From Piscicola geometra (Eukaryota; Annelida; Clitellata; Hirudinida; Piscicolidae), in the NCBI GenBank assembly GCA_943735955.1, contig OX030965.1:3519937-3583936 (forward strand): a stretch of 64,000 bases of DNA, written 5' to 3'. Positions 1-38,340 of the stretch are shown here, piece after piece. Positions within the stretch are counted from its first letter, which is position 1, and each line of letters opens with the position of its first letter. The notes below the pieces were generated by a model, which was given only the letters and a program-made list of their open reading frames with translations, did not search any database and was not told the DNA's origin. The translations under genes and the position numbers were made by a program.

Positions 1-136
1 TGGTGAATGTGGCGATAATGAAGATAATGATGATGACGAAAATGATGACGACGATAACGACAACGACGAAGATGACGATAAGAACGAAGATGACGATGTT
101 AAAAAGACAACACCCCCCCCCCCCACCACCCCCCAC

Positions 137-10696
<10,560 letters not shown>

Positions 10697-11998
10697 GGCG
10701 GTGTATCGATGGCGACTTCAACTCAAAAGTCAATTCAAACGGAAGTAGAGATTTAAAGAAAGTATAACATGAACTTTCAAACATTAACAATTAATTATAG
10801 AAACTTTCGCTTGAGAGTAAACAAAATAGAATCCGCCATCACCGAGGCAATCAATAGTTTGAGAAGATAGATGCATCGGTCTTCGATTTATTTTCCAAAA
10901 GTATTCCTTTACATTATCATATGCACTGATTTCTTGCCCTATATTTCTTATTCGATATTCTCCATTTCTTTGTTTTTGAATGTTGACTTTTAGTTTATTT
11001 TATAAAAAATATTCACTATATTAAAAAAAATTCTTTCTGTGTGTATAAAAAATACTAAAAAATCAAAATAACTCTTAATTACAATCTGAAGCTAATTGTT
11101 TCACGAATTAAGAGTGAAGAAGGATGCAGTCTAAATCCATTAAATACTTGAGAGCAATGTTAATTGGCAGTGATATCATCTTAATTTAAAGATTTTATAT
11201 GTCTTTAAAAATATGTACGGCTCATTCATTTTATTTTAACGATTCTTGTTTAAACTTTGTATTGCCTATTATTTAATTTTTCAAAATCTTTGACTCTATT
11301 ATTAATAGTATAACAATTGTGAAGGTTAATGTGCAACTCTAAAAAACTTAGTTAATTAGTTTTTCACAATTAAAAAAAGAAAACAAATAAAAGATTTCAA
11401 CTCAAAATTAATTAATTACTTCAGAAAACAAGCCCTTTCCTCCTTGCGTAAAGTCCTAAAACTGTAAAGATTTTGCATCGTTTCAAACAAGTAGAAAGCA
11501 AAGCAAAAGAGAAAAAACGAACTAACATTTTGTCTGAGGAAATAACTAAAACTTTAAATAAAATATTAAACGATTCTAAACTTAATCCCTCAGCTACTTT
11601 TAAAATTTATATTATTTTCTTTTTCTCTGAATTAATATTTCAGACAAGCACACTTTTTCTCTAATAGAAGTTCTATTGTCAAATCATTGTAAATAATATT
11701 TCTTCTTAAGGCGTCTTTGTTCAAACCATCATATGGCGCCAGTCATGCTAAATGGAAACACTCTAAATTTACTTCTTCAACCACTTCAAATAAATTAAAT
11801 ATAAATTAATATACATTTTTTAACATCTATTTTTGTATTATATTATATTTTGTACAATTTTAATACAATTTTCACCTCATCGATTAGAAACACTCTTAAA
11901 ATCTCTACACTTAAAATTAAATAAACAAAATTAGACAAATAACTGACGTGAAAATTACCTTTTCACTCACCGAATAAACATTTAGTTATTTTAACGTT
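10697..11998. other. Intergenic, AT-rich, no gene seen
   Basis: This lies upstream of trio (minus) and of the anoctamin gene (plus), so it should hold the promoters of both divergent genes. I see only AT-rich unique sequence with short unconvincing ORFs and no clear core-promoter motif I would stand by. Confidence 0.6.
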
Positions 11999-14900
11999 AT
12001 GACAACGACCCAATGGAGCACTTTTCTGTCCGGGCTTAGACTCAACCCAAACTACTACCACATCACCCCTAACCTGGTGCTGTCGTATGAAACATGGGGG
12101 TCGATGGAAGAAGGCGCAAAAACGTGCACAAAAAGCGAGATGGGTGCTTTGTGTGTGATGCGGAAGAGATTATTTGAGGCTGCACGAAAGATGGGTCTTG
12201 CTGTTGAGTTGTTTGAATACGAAGACATGGGGTTTGCACTGCTTTGGAGTCCATTCCATCTGCTCTGTCAAGAAGCTGAAAGAATCGAGTTCAGAATGAA
12301 AAGCCGACTGAAAGTGGCTCTTCCTAAAGAAAGTCCCAGGCACTATCAACTTCAACAGAAAGAAGAGGTGGGAACGAGTGTTGGAACTACATCAACCACT
12401 GCCACATATAAAAAAACCGTATCATCTACGCAAGCTACAGCAGCGACAGCATCTCAGAGGATAGCTTCAAGCTTATCGGCCAGAGTAGCACCTCAAACTA
12501 ACCAAGTTTCAGCAGCTAATTCTACTTCTAACGTTAAACCAATTGCACCAGCCGTTCCAGCTAAACCAATTGCAGCAGCTTCTCCAGCTAAGCGGCCCGC
12601 GAAAATTGCACCCATAATAAATAAGTCGGCTAATGCGAACTTTAACAATAATGTAGAAAAAAATGACACTTTCGAGAAAGATGATGAAGATGATAATGAA
12701 CTTGAAATGTATTATGACTGTGGAGATAAAACAAATAAAAAAGAAAATAATGTCATCTTTTTGAACGGAATTAATTGCAGTGACGACGAAAAAAAACATA
12801 TAATATATAATTTAATAGAAAATGGACCAAATAATTTTAATGGAAAAAGTGGATATTCCCCTGAAGACGATGACGACGACGACGTTGATGATGGCGACGA
12901 TTCAGATATTTCATCTTTCTATACAAGCAACCACAACCGAAAAGACTCCAAGAATTATTTTAGAGTAAAAAACGAAATATTTCGGGTCAATAACATCCGA
13001 AATGAAAAGAAATATTTTAGAAAAAGAAAAACACTGAAGAACTATAAGATTGAAAATGAAAATATGGATTCTTCCGATGAAATTCATAACGGTGTGCATA
13101 GTGCAGTCAAAAGGCCCTATGGTGCTCGTAATACTTCCCAAAATGCTAATATGACCGCAAAAAAACAGTCAACAGACGGTGGGCGAAGTTCTTTTAAATC
13201 GATATTTCTGCGGATTTTAAGAACCCTTGACCCGTTCAAAGTCGCCCTGAAGGATGTAGACTCCATATATGTGCCACTGTCGATAGGTAATTACGAGTTT
13301 TGTGACAATTGGAGCAAAATTGAAGACTTTTTCACGCCAGAATCTATTGGCATTCTAACACTCAGTATTTTAAACTCCATCGACGTATCGTTGAGCGAGA
13401 AGTGTAAGTTCAATTCGGTTGAGATGCTGGAAGTGGATAGGACAGCCTACAAAAAGTGCTTCAAGAAGAACCTGAACTTTCTTCTTTCGGTTAAAGCGAT
13501 CTACTCCTACTTCTACATCCACAACGAACTGATCGAAGAAAACATCGAGAGTCTCGCTAGGAGGAAAGCCGCCGGGATACTCTCTAATCGCGAATCAGAC
13601 CTTCTCGAAGAAAAGTGGGTGAGTCTTCACGGCTCTTTGTCGGATATCGACATGGGAACCAAGTGGAAGAAAAAAAGAAGTCGTCGTAGAAAAAGAACCG
13701 CCAAGAAAAAAAATAATTTTGATGAATTTATGGGTTCTCTGCCGGTTTTCAGTTGGTTCTCATCGAATCTTTACCCTACCGCCAAAGAATCTGAATCGAA
13801 AAACAAATATTTAGTGGCAGCCGTTAAAGAAACGGTCAAAAGATCAAATAAAGCACTCGTGGATAGAGGTTCAGATAAAGCCTTAGCTCCAAGACGAGCT
13901 CAGAACTCGGCTGTACCAGCACCCACACCAGTTGTAAAACCAGTTTCTAAGCCGATTAGTAAATCTAACAATAGTAACATTTTAAAAGATGAAAATAACA
14001 CTGTTGAAGGCAATGAGTCGCAGTCGTCGACACAAGTAAACTATTCAATTCCTTTACATAAAAACCTGAGCAAAAATAAAAATCACAATCATGATAGTCT
14101 CAAAAACCAGAATTTCAACGCGAAGAATCCATTTGCCAAGAGCCGAAGCCCTCAAGAAGGCACGAAAACCCGACTAGAACTTGCATTCACCGAGCCTTTG
14201 AAGGAGAAAACGATGGATCAGATTGTGAGATTGGGGGAAGGAACGGCCATCTACACGCTACTGTTCAACCTCTGCATGGTAAGCATCCGTCCCCTGGTGC
14301 TGGTGGGGCTGGTGGTGCTGGTGTATGGTTTGTGTGACAGACGGGTGGACGAAAAAGTTTCTCAACCCTTCTGGTTGGACGTGATCGCATTTGGAATGGA
14401 TAATGTCTTCTCGTTCGCGTACAGTCTCTCTCTTGTGGCGTGGGTGATTGTGCTGAAGACGGTGTGTGTCAACAAGTTCAGTTACACGCTAATCAAATGG
14501 GGAAACCACAACATTCTGCACGAAGAGTTTCCCCATATAAACTACAACAAAGCGCGTCCCAGCATATACATCCTTTGGATTTATATATGCATGCTATTAC
14601 TAGTCATAAATCTCCTCATCCACGTGCCACTTTCTCTCATGTTCCTGAGGATGCATCTGATCAGATGGTGTTCTCCATCCGGATACTGCCAACCTTTCTC
14701 CACCCTCTTCATCTGCATTCTCACTTCAATCGTCGTCGTTCTAATGGATTACTTCTACAACTTCATCTCTCGACGCTTTGCAAATCTAGAAAAGCACACT
14801 TCCAACAGAACGTATTACAGGTCATTGACCTTAAAAATGGTAACTTTCAAGTTCCTTAATTGGTATACCGTTCTTTTTTATACCGCTTTTTGCAGAAAAG

Positions 14901-16435
14901 GCGTGTCGAATTTATTCAATAAAATATTTTATCTTTCCGTTGTGGTCGACACATGCGCTGTTGTTCATCCATCCACCAACCACGACAACTCCTGTTTTCC
15001 CTACCTTGGCACCATGGTTACGTGTCTCATCCTTGCAAAAATGCTGGCCGAATATCTAGTGCACTGGTACATCATTGATAAAAATGATCCGGTGACCTTG
15101 ATTGAAAATAAAACTAAAGAAAGCAATCTTGAGAAAAAGACTAGAGAGGCTAGAAAGAAAGAACTTGATGACTCCTTGCCCAGTTCCACCACCATGCCAT
15201 CAATCAATTCAGACGTTTCTAAAAACACGCTATCATCTAAATCACCTACACAAACATCAAAGAAACAATTATCTAAAAATCCATCGGCTAATTTTACATC
15301 TTCTGGTATAACAAGTTTAACTTCTCGAAGCACTGCTGCTGCTAAACCAACCGCTTCAGCACCCACCACAGCAGGTAAACCATTAGAATCTCAAGCAAGT
15401 CCGCCAGCAAAAGCTTCTCCACCAAAACCATTAGCGAATGCAAACAAAAGTAATCTGGAACAACGTCCAAACAACGCAAAGAGTGTCGCTTATGGCAGGA
15501 GGGACGACAGGTACAACAGTTTCAATGACCTTGCTGAATATTCCACAAACGAATATGACAAGGACTTTATAGATAAATTCTTTCATTCAAGGAGTTCCAA
15601 TACTGATTCCGACTCTCAAGAAAGAAATAAAAACAATTATAATCTTAATAAGTCCAACAACACAGAAAACATTAACAATTCAGCTCCTCCTTCTCCAAGC
15701 TCTAAAACAGCAGGCAACCTAGCCTCTAAACCCTCAGTAGCAGCAATCCCGTCAACCACTAAAGCCTCCGCTCCCAAAGGACTAATGGTGAATTTGGCTG
15801 CAGGCTCAGTTCTCAAATCAATAAACAGCAAGCAAGATTCCCAAAAAATCATCGTTTCTACATCTCCCATCCCCCCTCCTAGGAAACGAGCTCCGTCACT
15901 AGACAATTCAGTGAATAAAAACGCCCTGAAAGCTGAAATGAGAGAAGTTCTCCGCATGGAAATGTTCAAGCCGAAGATTGGTCCCACCTACCTGGCGAAC
16001 CAGATGCTGGATCACGTGATCATTTTCGGATTGGTTGCCATCTTCGGCGTGTCGTCTCCCTTCACTCCACTGGTCACCCTCCTGTACTGCTACTCGCACC
16101 ACAAACAATGCACCAAATTTCTCGTGAACGCGTGTCACCGTCCTTTCTTCTTCATCAACAGCTCATACGAGGTTATAATGCAACTAGCGACTGTCATCGT
16201 CGTCATCGCCTGCTTCTCGAACGCCGCTCTACTGACGTTCGCCACTCACTCCAGCGGTCAATACGACTACTGCCAACGTCTCATCAATTTTTTCTTTTTT
16301 CTTTCTTGCTTTTTTCTTCTCTTCTTCCTCATCCCTCCCCTCATCAATGACGGTTGTGAAACCCTGAAGAGAAAACAGACAATAGCTCGGAATTGGCTGA
16401 GAATCATTAATGAAAATAGGAAAAAGACTAACTAG
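11999..16435 (+). CDS. Divergent single-exon anoctamin/TMEM16-family membrane protein (1,478 aa)
   Basis: TMEM16 proteins are Ca2+-activated chloride channels or lipid scramblases with ten membrane helices. This uninterrupted frame has the N-terminal cytoplasmic domain (residues 1-120 and ~400-540, with a WSPFHLLCQEAERIEFRMK segment) and hydrophobic segments near 745-780, 791-821, 853-884, 901-927, 947-967, 1002-1027, 1336-1367, 1393-1417 and 1430-1449. Family signatures include FANLEKHTSNRTYYRSLTLK, the following FKFLNWYTVLFYTAF, and DHVIIFGLVAIFGV with PFTPLVTLL. It exceeds the usual ~900-1,000 aa because of Lys/Asn/Ser/Ala/Pro-rich insertions at ~120-395, ~560-735 and ~1030-1315 (the last between putative helices 6 and 7). 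In my alignment from memory the Ca2+-coordinating acidic residues are lost. Being intronless is odd in such an intron-rich region and suggests a retrogene. The function may not be Ca2+-gated. Confidence 0.8.
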   Translation: MTTTQWSTFLSGLRLNPNYYHITPNLVLSYETWGSMEEGAKTCTKSEMGALCVMRKRLFEAARKMGLAVELFEYEDMGFALLWSPFHLLCQEAERIEFRMKSRLKVALPKESPRHYQLQQKEEVGTSVGTTSTTATYKKTVSSTQATAATASQRIASSLSARVAPQTNQVSAANSTSNVKPIAPAVPAKPIAAASPAKRPAKIAPIINKSANANFNNNVEKNDTFEKDDEDDNELEMYYDCGDKTNKKENNVIFLNGINCSDDEKKHIIYNLIENGPNNFNGKSGYSPEDDDDDDVDDGDDSDISSFYTSNHNRKDSKNYFRVKNEIFRVNNIRNEKKYFRKRKTLKNYKIENENMDSSDEIHNGVHSAVKRPYGARNTSQNANMTAKKQSTDGGRSSFKSIFLRILRTLDPFKVALKDVDSIYVPLSIGNYEFCDNWSKIEDFFTPESIGILTLSILNSIDVSLSEKCKFNSVEMLEVDRTAYKKCFKKNLNFLLSVKAIYSYFYIHNELIEENIESLARRKAAGILSNRESDLLEEKWVSLHGSLSDIDMGTKWKKKRSRRRKRTAKKKNNFDEFMGSLPVFSWFSSNLYPTAKESESKNKYLVAAVKETVKRSNKALVDRGSDKALAPRRAQNSAVPAPTPVVKPVSKPISKSNNSNILKDENNTVEGNESQSSTQVNYSIPLHKNLSKNKNHNHDSLKNQNFNAKNPFAKSRSPQEGTKTRLELAFTEPLKEKTMDQIVRLGEGTAIYTLLFNLCMVSIRPLVLVGLVVLVYGLCDRRVDEKVSQPFWLDVIAFGMDNVFSFAYSLSLVAWVIVLKTVCVNKFSYTLIKWGNHNILHEEFPHINYNKARPSIYILWIYICMLLLVINLLIHVPLSLMFLRMHLIRWCSPSGYCQPFSTLFICILTSIVVVLMDYFYNFISRRFANLEKHTSNRTYYRSLTLKMVTFKFLNWYTVLFYTAFCRKGVSNLFNKIFYLSVVVDTCAVVHPSTNHDNSCFPYLGTMVTCLILAKMLAEYLVHWYIIDKNDPVTLIENKTKESNLEKKTREARKKELDDSLPSSTTMPSINSDVSKNTLSSKSPTQTSKKQLSKNPSANFTSSGITSLTSRSTAAAKPTASAPTTAGKPLESQASPPAKASPPKPLANANKSNLEQRPNNAKSVAYGRRDDRYNSFNDLAEYSTNEYDKDFIDKFFHSRSSNTDSDSQERNKNNYNLNKSNNTENINNSAPPSPSSKTAGNLASKPSVAAIPSTTKASAPKGLMVNLAAGSVLKSINSKQDSQKIIVSTSPIPPPRKRAPSLDNSVNKNALKAEMREVLRMEMFKPKIGPTYLANQMLDHVIIFGLVAIFGVSSPFTPLVTLLYCYSHHKQCTKFLVNACHRPFFFINSSYEVIMQLATVIVVIACFSNAALLTFATHSSGQYDYCQRLINFFFFLSCFFLLFFLIPPLINDGCETLKRKQTIARNWLRIINENRKKTN

Positions 16436-17417
16436 TATAATATTGTTGAATTTTTAATTACTTTATTAGTTTGTATATTTCATTTAAACAGTATCCCTTA
16501 ATTTAATACATTTCTAATGATAAATTTATTTAAGAAATATAAAAGAAATTTTAAAAATCATTTGCTTCTAAATATCTTTAAAAAAACGCATGCTCAGTGA
16601 AAATGCAGTCTCTAGGAAATATTAATAAGCTGGAGGAAAAAAGTATTCACTCAAGGTGTTTTAATCTTAAAAGGGAATTCGCTCGGTGTATATGTTACAG
16701 AGAAACGTGTAATTAGGCATTTTACGTAAAGCCTGAAAAATCCAGGGGCTATACATAATGACCAGTTCACTTGCTCAATACGCGTAATGACTCGAAAAAC
16801 CAGAAAAATACCTCACCATATATCACAGTTTGCCTGAAATGAAACCATCAAGTATTCAGTCATGTGTTAAGCTTTTACTTTCTTTTACTTTTGTCAAAAA
16901 AAGAAACTAAAATTTTAAAATTGAAGTTTTAAAATATATTAAAATAATTGTCAAAAGTTTTGAAAAATTTTGAAGATTTTGGACACACACATACACAATG
17001 TGTATTTCACATTCAATCGCTTGCATATCAATAGCGATTCCTTATCTCAGACATGCATAAATACACTCGCACACACACAAACCTACACACACACACACAT
17101 ACACACGTGGAATGTACACACGCACACACACGTACACGAGAACACACACGTGCACACACGGAATAAATAGATTCCGAGGCAATATGGAGCATGGAAGCCT
17201 TCAATGTTTACGAGCAGCGGTGGAAGGCACAATGAGAGCTTTCGCTCAGATCAAAACTTCAAAATCCCGTTTAAGTCCGTGTTGCTGCAAATATGTTTGC
17301 AACAAACAAGCAGTTGACTGTCTGAAAGTTTCCGATTTCAATTTTTAGGCCTTTTTGGAGTCAAAGAGAGTTGAAGATAAACTCTGCATGCTTTGAGAAA
17401 ACTCAGCTTTCAAGAGA
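16436..17417. other. Intergenic; dispersed repeat copy and short CA tract
   Basis: Positions ~16708-16800 share a diverged repeat with 42530-42640 (word AGCCTGAAAAAT and CGCGTA-TGACT). A broken CA/CACACG tract lies at 17070-17160. The remainder is AT-rich and should include the promoter and 5' UTR of the nAChR gene. Confidence 0.55.
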
Positions 17418-34581
<17,164 letters not shown>

Positions 34582-37062
34582 TGCGACGTTGCAGGACTAA
34601 AAACTTTTTGTTTCTTCGTTTGAAATATGCTGCTGAGCCTGTAATTAAAGCGCTGTTTTCAATGCTTAACTTAACAACGCCTCACCACGCCACTCAAAAC
34701 AACATCAAAGAAATTTGAAACCACTCCACACCCCATTCTAACGAGTCTTATTCAGACAACTACTTGAAGTCTTATCATACATTTTGATGGAAGCAATTTG
34801 ACATTTGTCTCGTTTTCATAGCTCTCCCTTCGCTAACAACACAACGCAAGCAACTTTCTATTGCGTATTTCAGCAGCGAATCTAGGATCTTTTTGATGCA
34901 CCTCCATCATTATTAACACCTATCCATTCTTATGACTTTTACATATGCAATCGTAGCGAGGATGAAGCTGTTAGGATAGGATCCTTCTTTTATCTGAATA
35001 GGATCACACACCAAATGGATTAATAGGATGAATAGGATGATTAGGGTTAAAAGGATGATTAGGGTGAAAAGGATGATTAGGGTGATTAGAGTGAAAGATT
35101 TAGAGTATATTGGGCTTGAAAGCTTTATGTCTCAACACGCTAATAAAGCGGCTTCAGTGCTTCGAGGACGCTAAATAGGACACTTTTGTTATGGGCTTGA
35201 GTCAACACCTGTCGCTACGCAACTTCGAAACTTGCCAAATATTTCATTGCTTTCAAGAATCACTGTTTCAAGCTTCTTTATTACGCATTAAATTATATTT
35301 ATAAACTTAAAAGAACAAAATATTTGGAAATAAACTATTTGCACAGTAAACTTACACACACTTCTAATTGAATTCTCTCAAATGGTCTGGAATCAAACCC
35401 TTCGGCTGAGTGCTATCCTGGAAGTTTAGAAATTAATAAAAAATTCTGTGAGTAAACTATTTGTTTATTAAAATGAAGACTGCTTCAGTAAATCAGCTTC
35501 TAATTTGAAAAGTTTCGAACATCATTTGTAGTAGTAAGGAAAGTGATCCAGACTGAAGCAAACTGCATAATAGGCCGATTTGATAAAAGAAAAAACTTTT
35601 TAACAGGTCGATTTGATTAAAAAAACTGTAAAACAAGTAGATTTGATAAAAGAACTGTAAAACAGGTCGATTTGATAAAACAAGTCGATTTCAATGAAGC
35701 AATATTTTTGGAGACCAGCAGTTGATCGATCGACACTGGAGACTCACTCGATGATCTTCGTGGCTTCTCTCATTCTTGCTAGACAGGCGCTCAAGTCAAT
35801 CATTTGAACTGATTTGCAAGTTTTTAAAGCATTTTTTAAGCACTGTTAAACTAGTATTATTTATTGTGGGTAAGTAGAAAAAATCGTTACTCCGAATGTC
35901 GCCAGTTCGATTCCTGTTATCGCCTAGTAGGTATCTAGGTCTAAGGTTCGAGTGCCACCCTTGCCCTAGAAGTCCATAGGCGAGAATGAACAATTCCAAC
36001 TCAAGTGGATTCAAAGCAGGTATGTCAAAAAAGCAAAAAACCATTACAACTTTCCCTTGAATAAGCGAGGTGATGAAACTTGGTTTGAAAGAATTTGTGT
36101 GACGCTATAAAATACATAATGACGTCACAAAAATATGAATGAATAACAATTGGTCCAGTGTCTTGAACAGAGTTTATGCGCTAGGCCAATATAATTCAAT
36201 TTTATCGAACTCACTTTTAAATAACTTTCTTTTTAAATTTATACTTAGTTTTTTGATTTTTAATACAATTTAAAGGCTTTCCAAAACTTTTAAACAAAGA
36301 TTCAACATGCCTCGGTTAGTTCGGATATTTTTTTGATTTGATTTGCTGACAATGGAATTAGTTGGCTTATCCTATCAAACCTTCTCCATCCAGCTAATCA
36401 CAAGCATTAATATGTTAGCCCTGTTACTAAATGCACTAACTTCAACCAATTGAACTTTTTTGGTTATATAATATTCTAGCCCTGGTAGCTGCACAGTGAA
36501 AGATTTTTAATTTAAGTTAATTTAATGTAATTATTCAGTTATTCTGGTCGGTGAATCGTATCTTTTGATAGAATGGCTGTAGCTTAATTTCTATAATTTT
36601 ATGAATAATTTAATTGTTCAAACAAAAAATAAAAAGACTAATAAGCAAAAAACTTCACTTTTTATCAATTAATTATTTCTATTGGTAGAAAATACCTATA
36701 TTTTCAAACAGTAAATATTTTTTCATTTAAATGTTTTCACATATATTATTTAGATAATTATCTAATTATAACTAGCTTTTTTCATTTGTAACTCATAAAT
36801 TCCATTAAAAATTTCAGATGCAAAAAAGAAAAAAAGACCACATGGTATAATAGAAACCAAAATATCTGACTCACAACACACTTTTATTAATCACTAAACT
36901 CGCAAATACATATAGTTCAACCGTACTTTAAAAAGCATTTACTCAATCACTACCACACTGCTACATTAAAAAAACTTTGAAATTCTAAATCTAATATTTT
37001 TAATCACAAATATTTCAAATTGTAGTCTATAACCAAAAAAACCCAACCCCCATCCACCGTTA
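34582..37062. other. Intergenic, AT-rich; probable repeat relics, no gene seen
   Basis: A GGATGATTAGGGTGAAAA-type short tandem lies at 35020-35095. Repeated ATTTGATAAAA...CAGGTCG phrases lie at 35575-35695. A conserved-looking block at 35880-36040 (AGTTCGATTCCTGTT) resembles a dispersed repeat with a tRNA-like B box, but I cannot identify it. No convincing exon. Confidence 0.5.
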
Positions 37063-37747
37063 ATGCCACTTGAACAATTTCCCAGTCGCAAACACCGGAA
37101 CCCCAAGAGAATCAGCGGCTTCAACCTCTTCATGTCCGCCTTCTTGAACGCCAACAAAAGCCTCCACGACAGCCAGAAAGTCATCTTCAAGGAAGGAGTG
37201 AACGCTTGGAAGAGGTAGGTGGGAAGGTGGATGCTGCTTGAGATGCCGAGGAGCTTTGCAGTATTTGTTGTTTTAGAATACTTCAGGGAGATGCTGCTTT
37301 GGTGCAGAAAGGGGTGATACAAATAATTTTAGTTTTTTTCAAAAGAAATTGCAAGTTTTTAGTTTTGAAACGGTTAACTTGATTAACTTCGTTTTCAAGT
37401 GAATTGCTGTCATTAATAGTATTAATGCGTTCTGAAAACTGAAAGAAGGCTTGCTGAGGTTTCTTGAGAGCAGTGTCGCTATACATTTTAAAGTATTTAT
37501 ATTAACTCAACTTTTTTCTCAGAGCCTAATCAATATATTATATCATACCGGCTAAAACAGATTTTGTTGTTTTAAAATAGTTTCAAGAGATTTTATAAAA
37601 TAGTAAATATAATTTTTATTAAATTTCTTTTTTAAAATTACAATGACTCTGTTTTCCACCGACAGTTTGGACGACAAGAGTCGGTGTTGTTGGATGAAAA
37701 AGGCGAAGAAGATGCCGAAGAAGATCCGAGAAAAACCGAAATGTTGA
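37063..37747 (+). CDS. Small HMG-box protein, two exons, 77 aa
   Basis: Exons 37063-37214 and 37666-37747 join in phase (donor GAG|GTAGGT, acceptor GACAG|TTTGG) and end in TGA. The protein has a basic start and then a single HMG-box-like fold: NPKRISGFNLFMSAF (helix 1), a helix 2 region, then AWKSLDDKSRCCW and a Lys-rich helix 3 (MKKAKKMPKKIREK). HMG boxes bend DNA and bind it without strong sequence preference, usually in the nucleus or mitochondria. The start ATG is the only in-frame candidate I see. A good acceptor (CAATTTCCCAG at 37076-37086) leaves open that this is the last part of a longer gene. Confidence 0.6.
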
Positions 37748-38340
37748 CAAATTCAATGAAACCAAGATGCGTTGTATAAAGAAATTAACTTCAAAAAATC
37801 AATTCATCAAATTTAGTGTTTTCAGAAAATGCTTTTAATCTATATTGAACTGAAAAAAGTTGAATAAAATCTATAAAAAAATAACTAGATGGCTTCTTGG
37901 TCAACAGATGTGGCGCAACGTAAGTATGACAAATTAATTTTCGTGACCTCGGCAAGCCTTTAATGTTTAAATAATTCTATAATAAGGCGATGAATTAATC
38001 GATAAAGGCATAAAAGTTGACGGCTGACTTGACAATTAATATTGATAGAATAATAAAATAATATTGTGATTTAACAAGTGAGTGGTAGATTAAAATGCTT
38101 GAAAGGCAAGAAGGAATGATTGCAGTATGTTCTACGCTGACTCTGCGTTAGTCTGAACAACTAGAAAAGTTGAAAATGCCTTGATTTAAGCTCAAAAGAG
38201 TCAAGTGTGGAATAATAAAAAAACAGTAAAAATTAAATTAAGACAACGTTTCATGACCAGTTTACAATGCAGAAACGATCACGTTCACATTTAAGCACTT
38301 TCCGAAACCTCAAAAACCACCATTTCCAGCTAAAAAAATC
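37748..38340. other. Short intergenic spacer between convergent HMG-box and NCS genes
   Basis: AT-rich, holding the 3' ends of both genes. I see no ORF or structured repeat. Confidence 0.6.

Noticed and set aside
35796..36044. Minus-strand 82-codon ORF with a GDNRNRTGDIRSNDF segment
   Set aside because: It resembles the spurious ORFs found in dispersed repeats; no splice or domain support.
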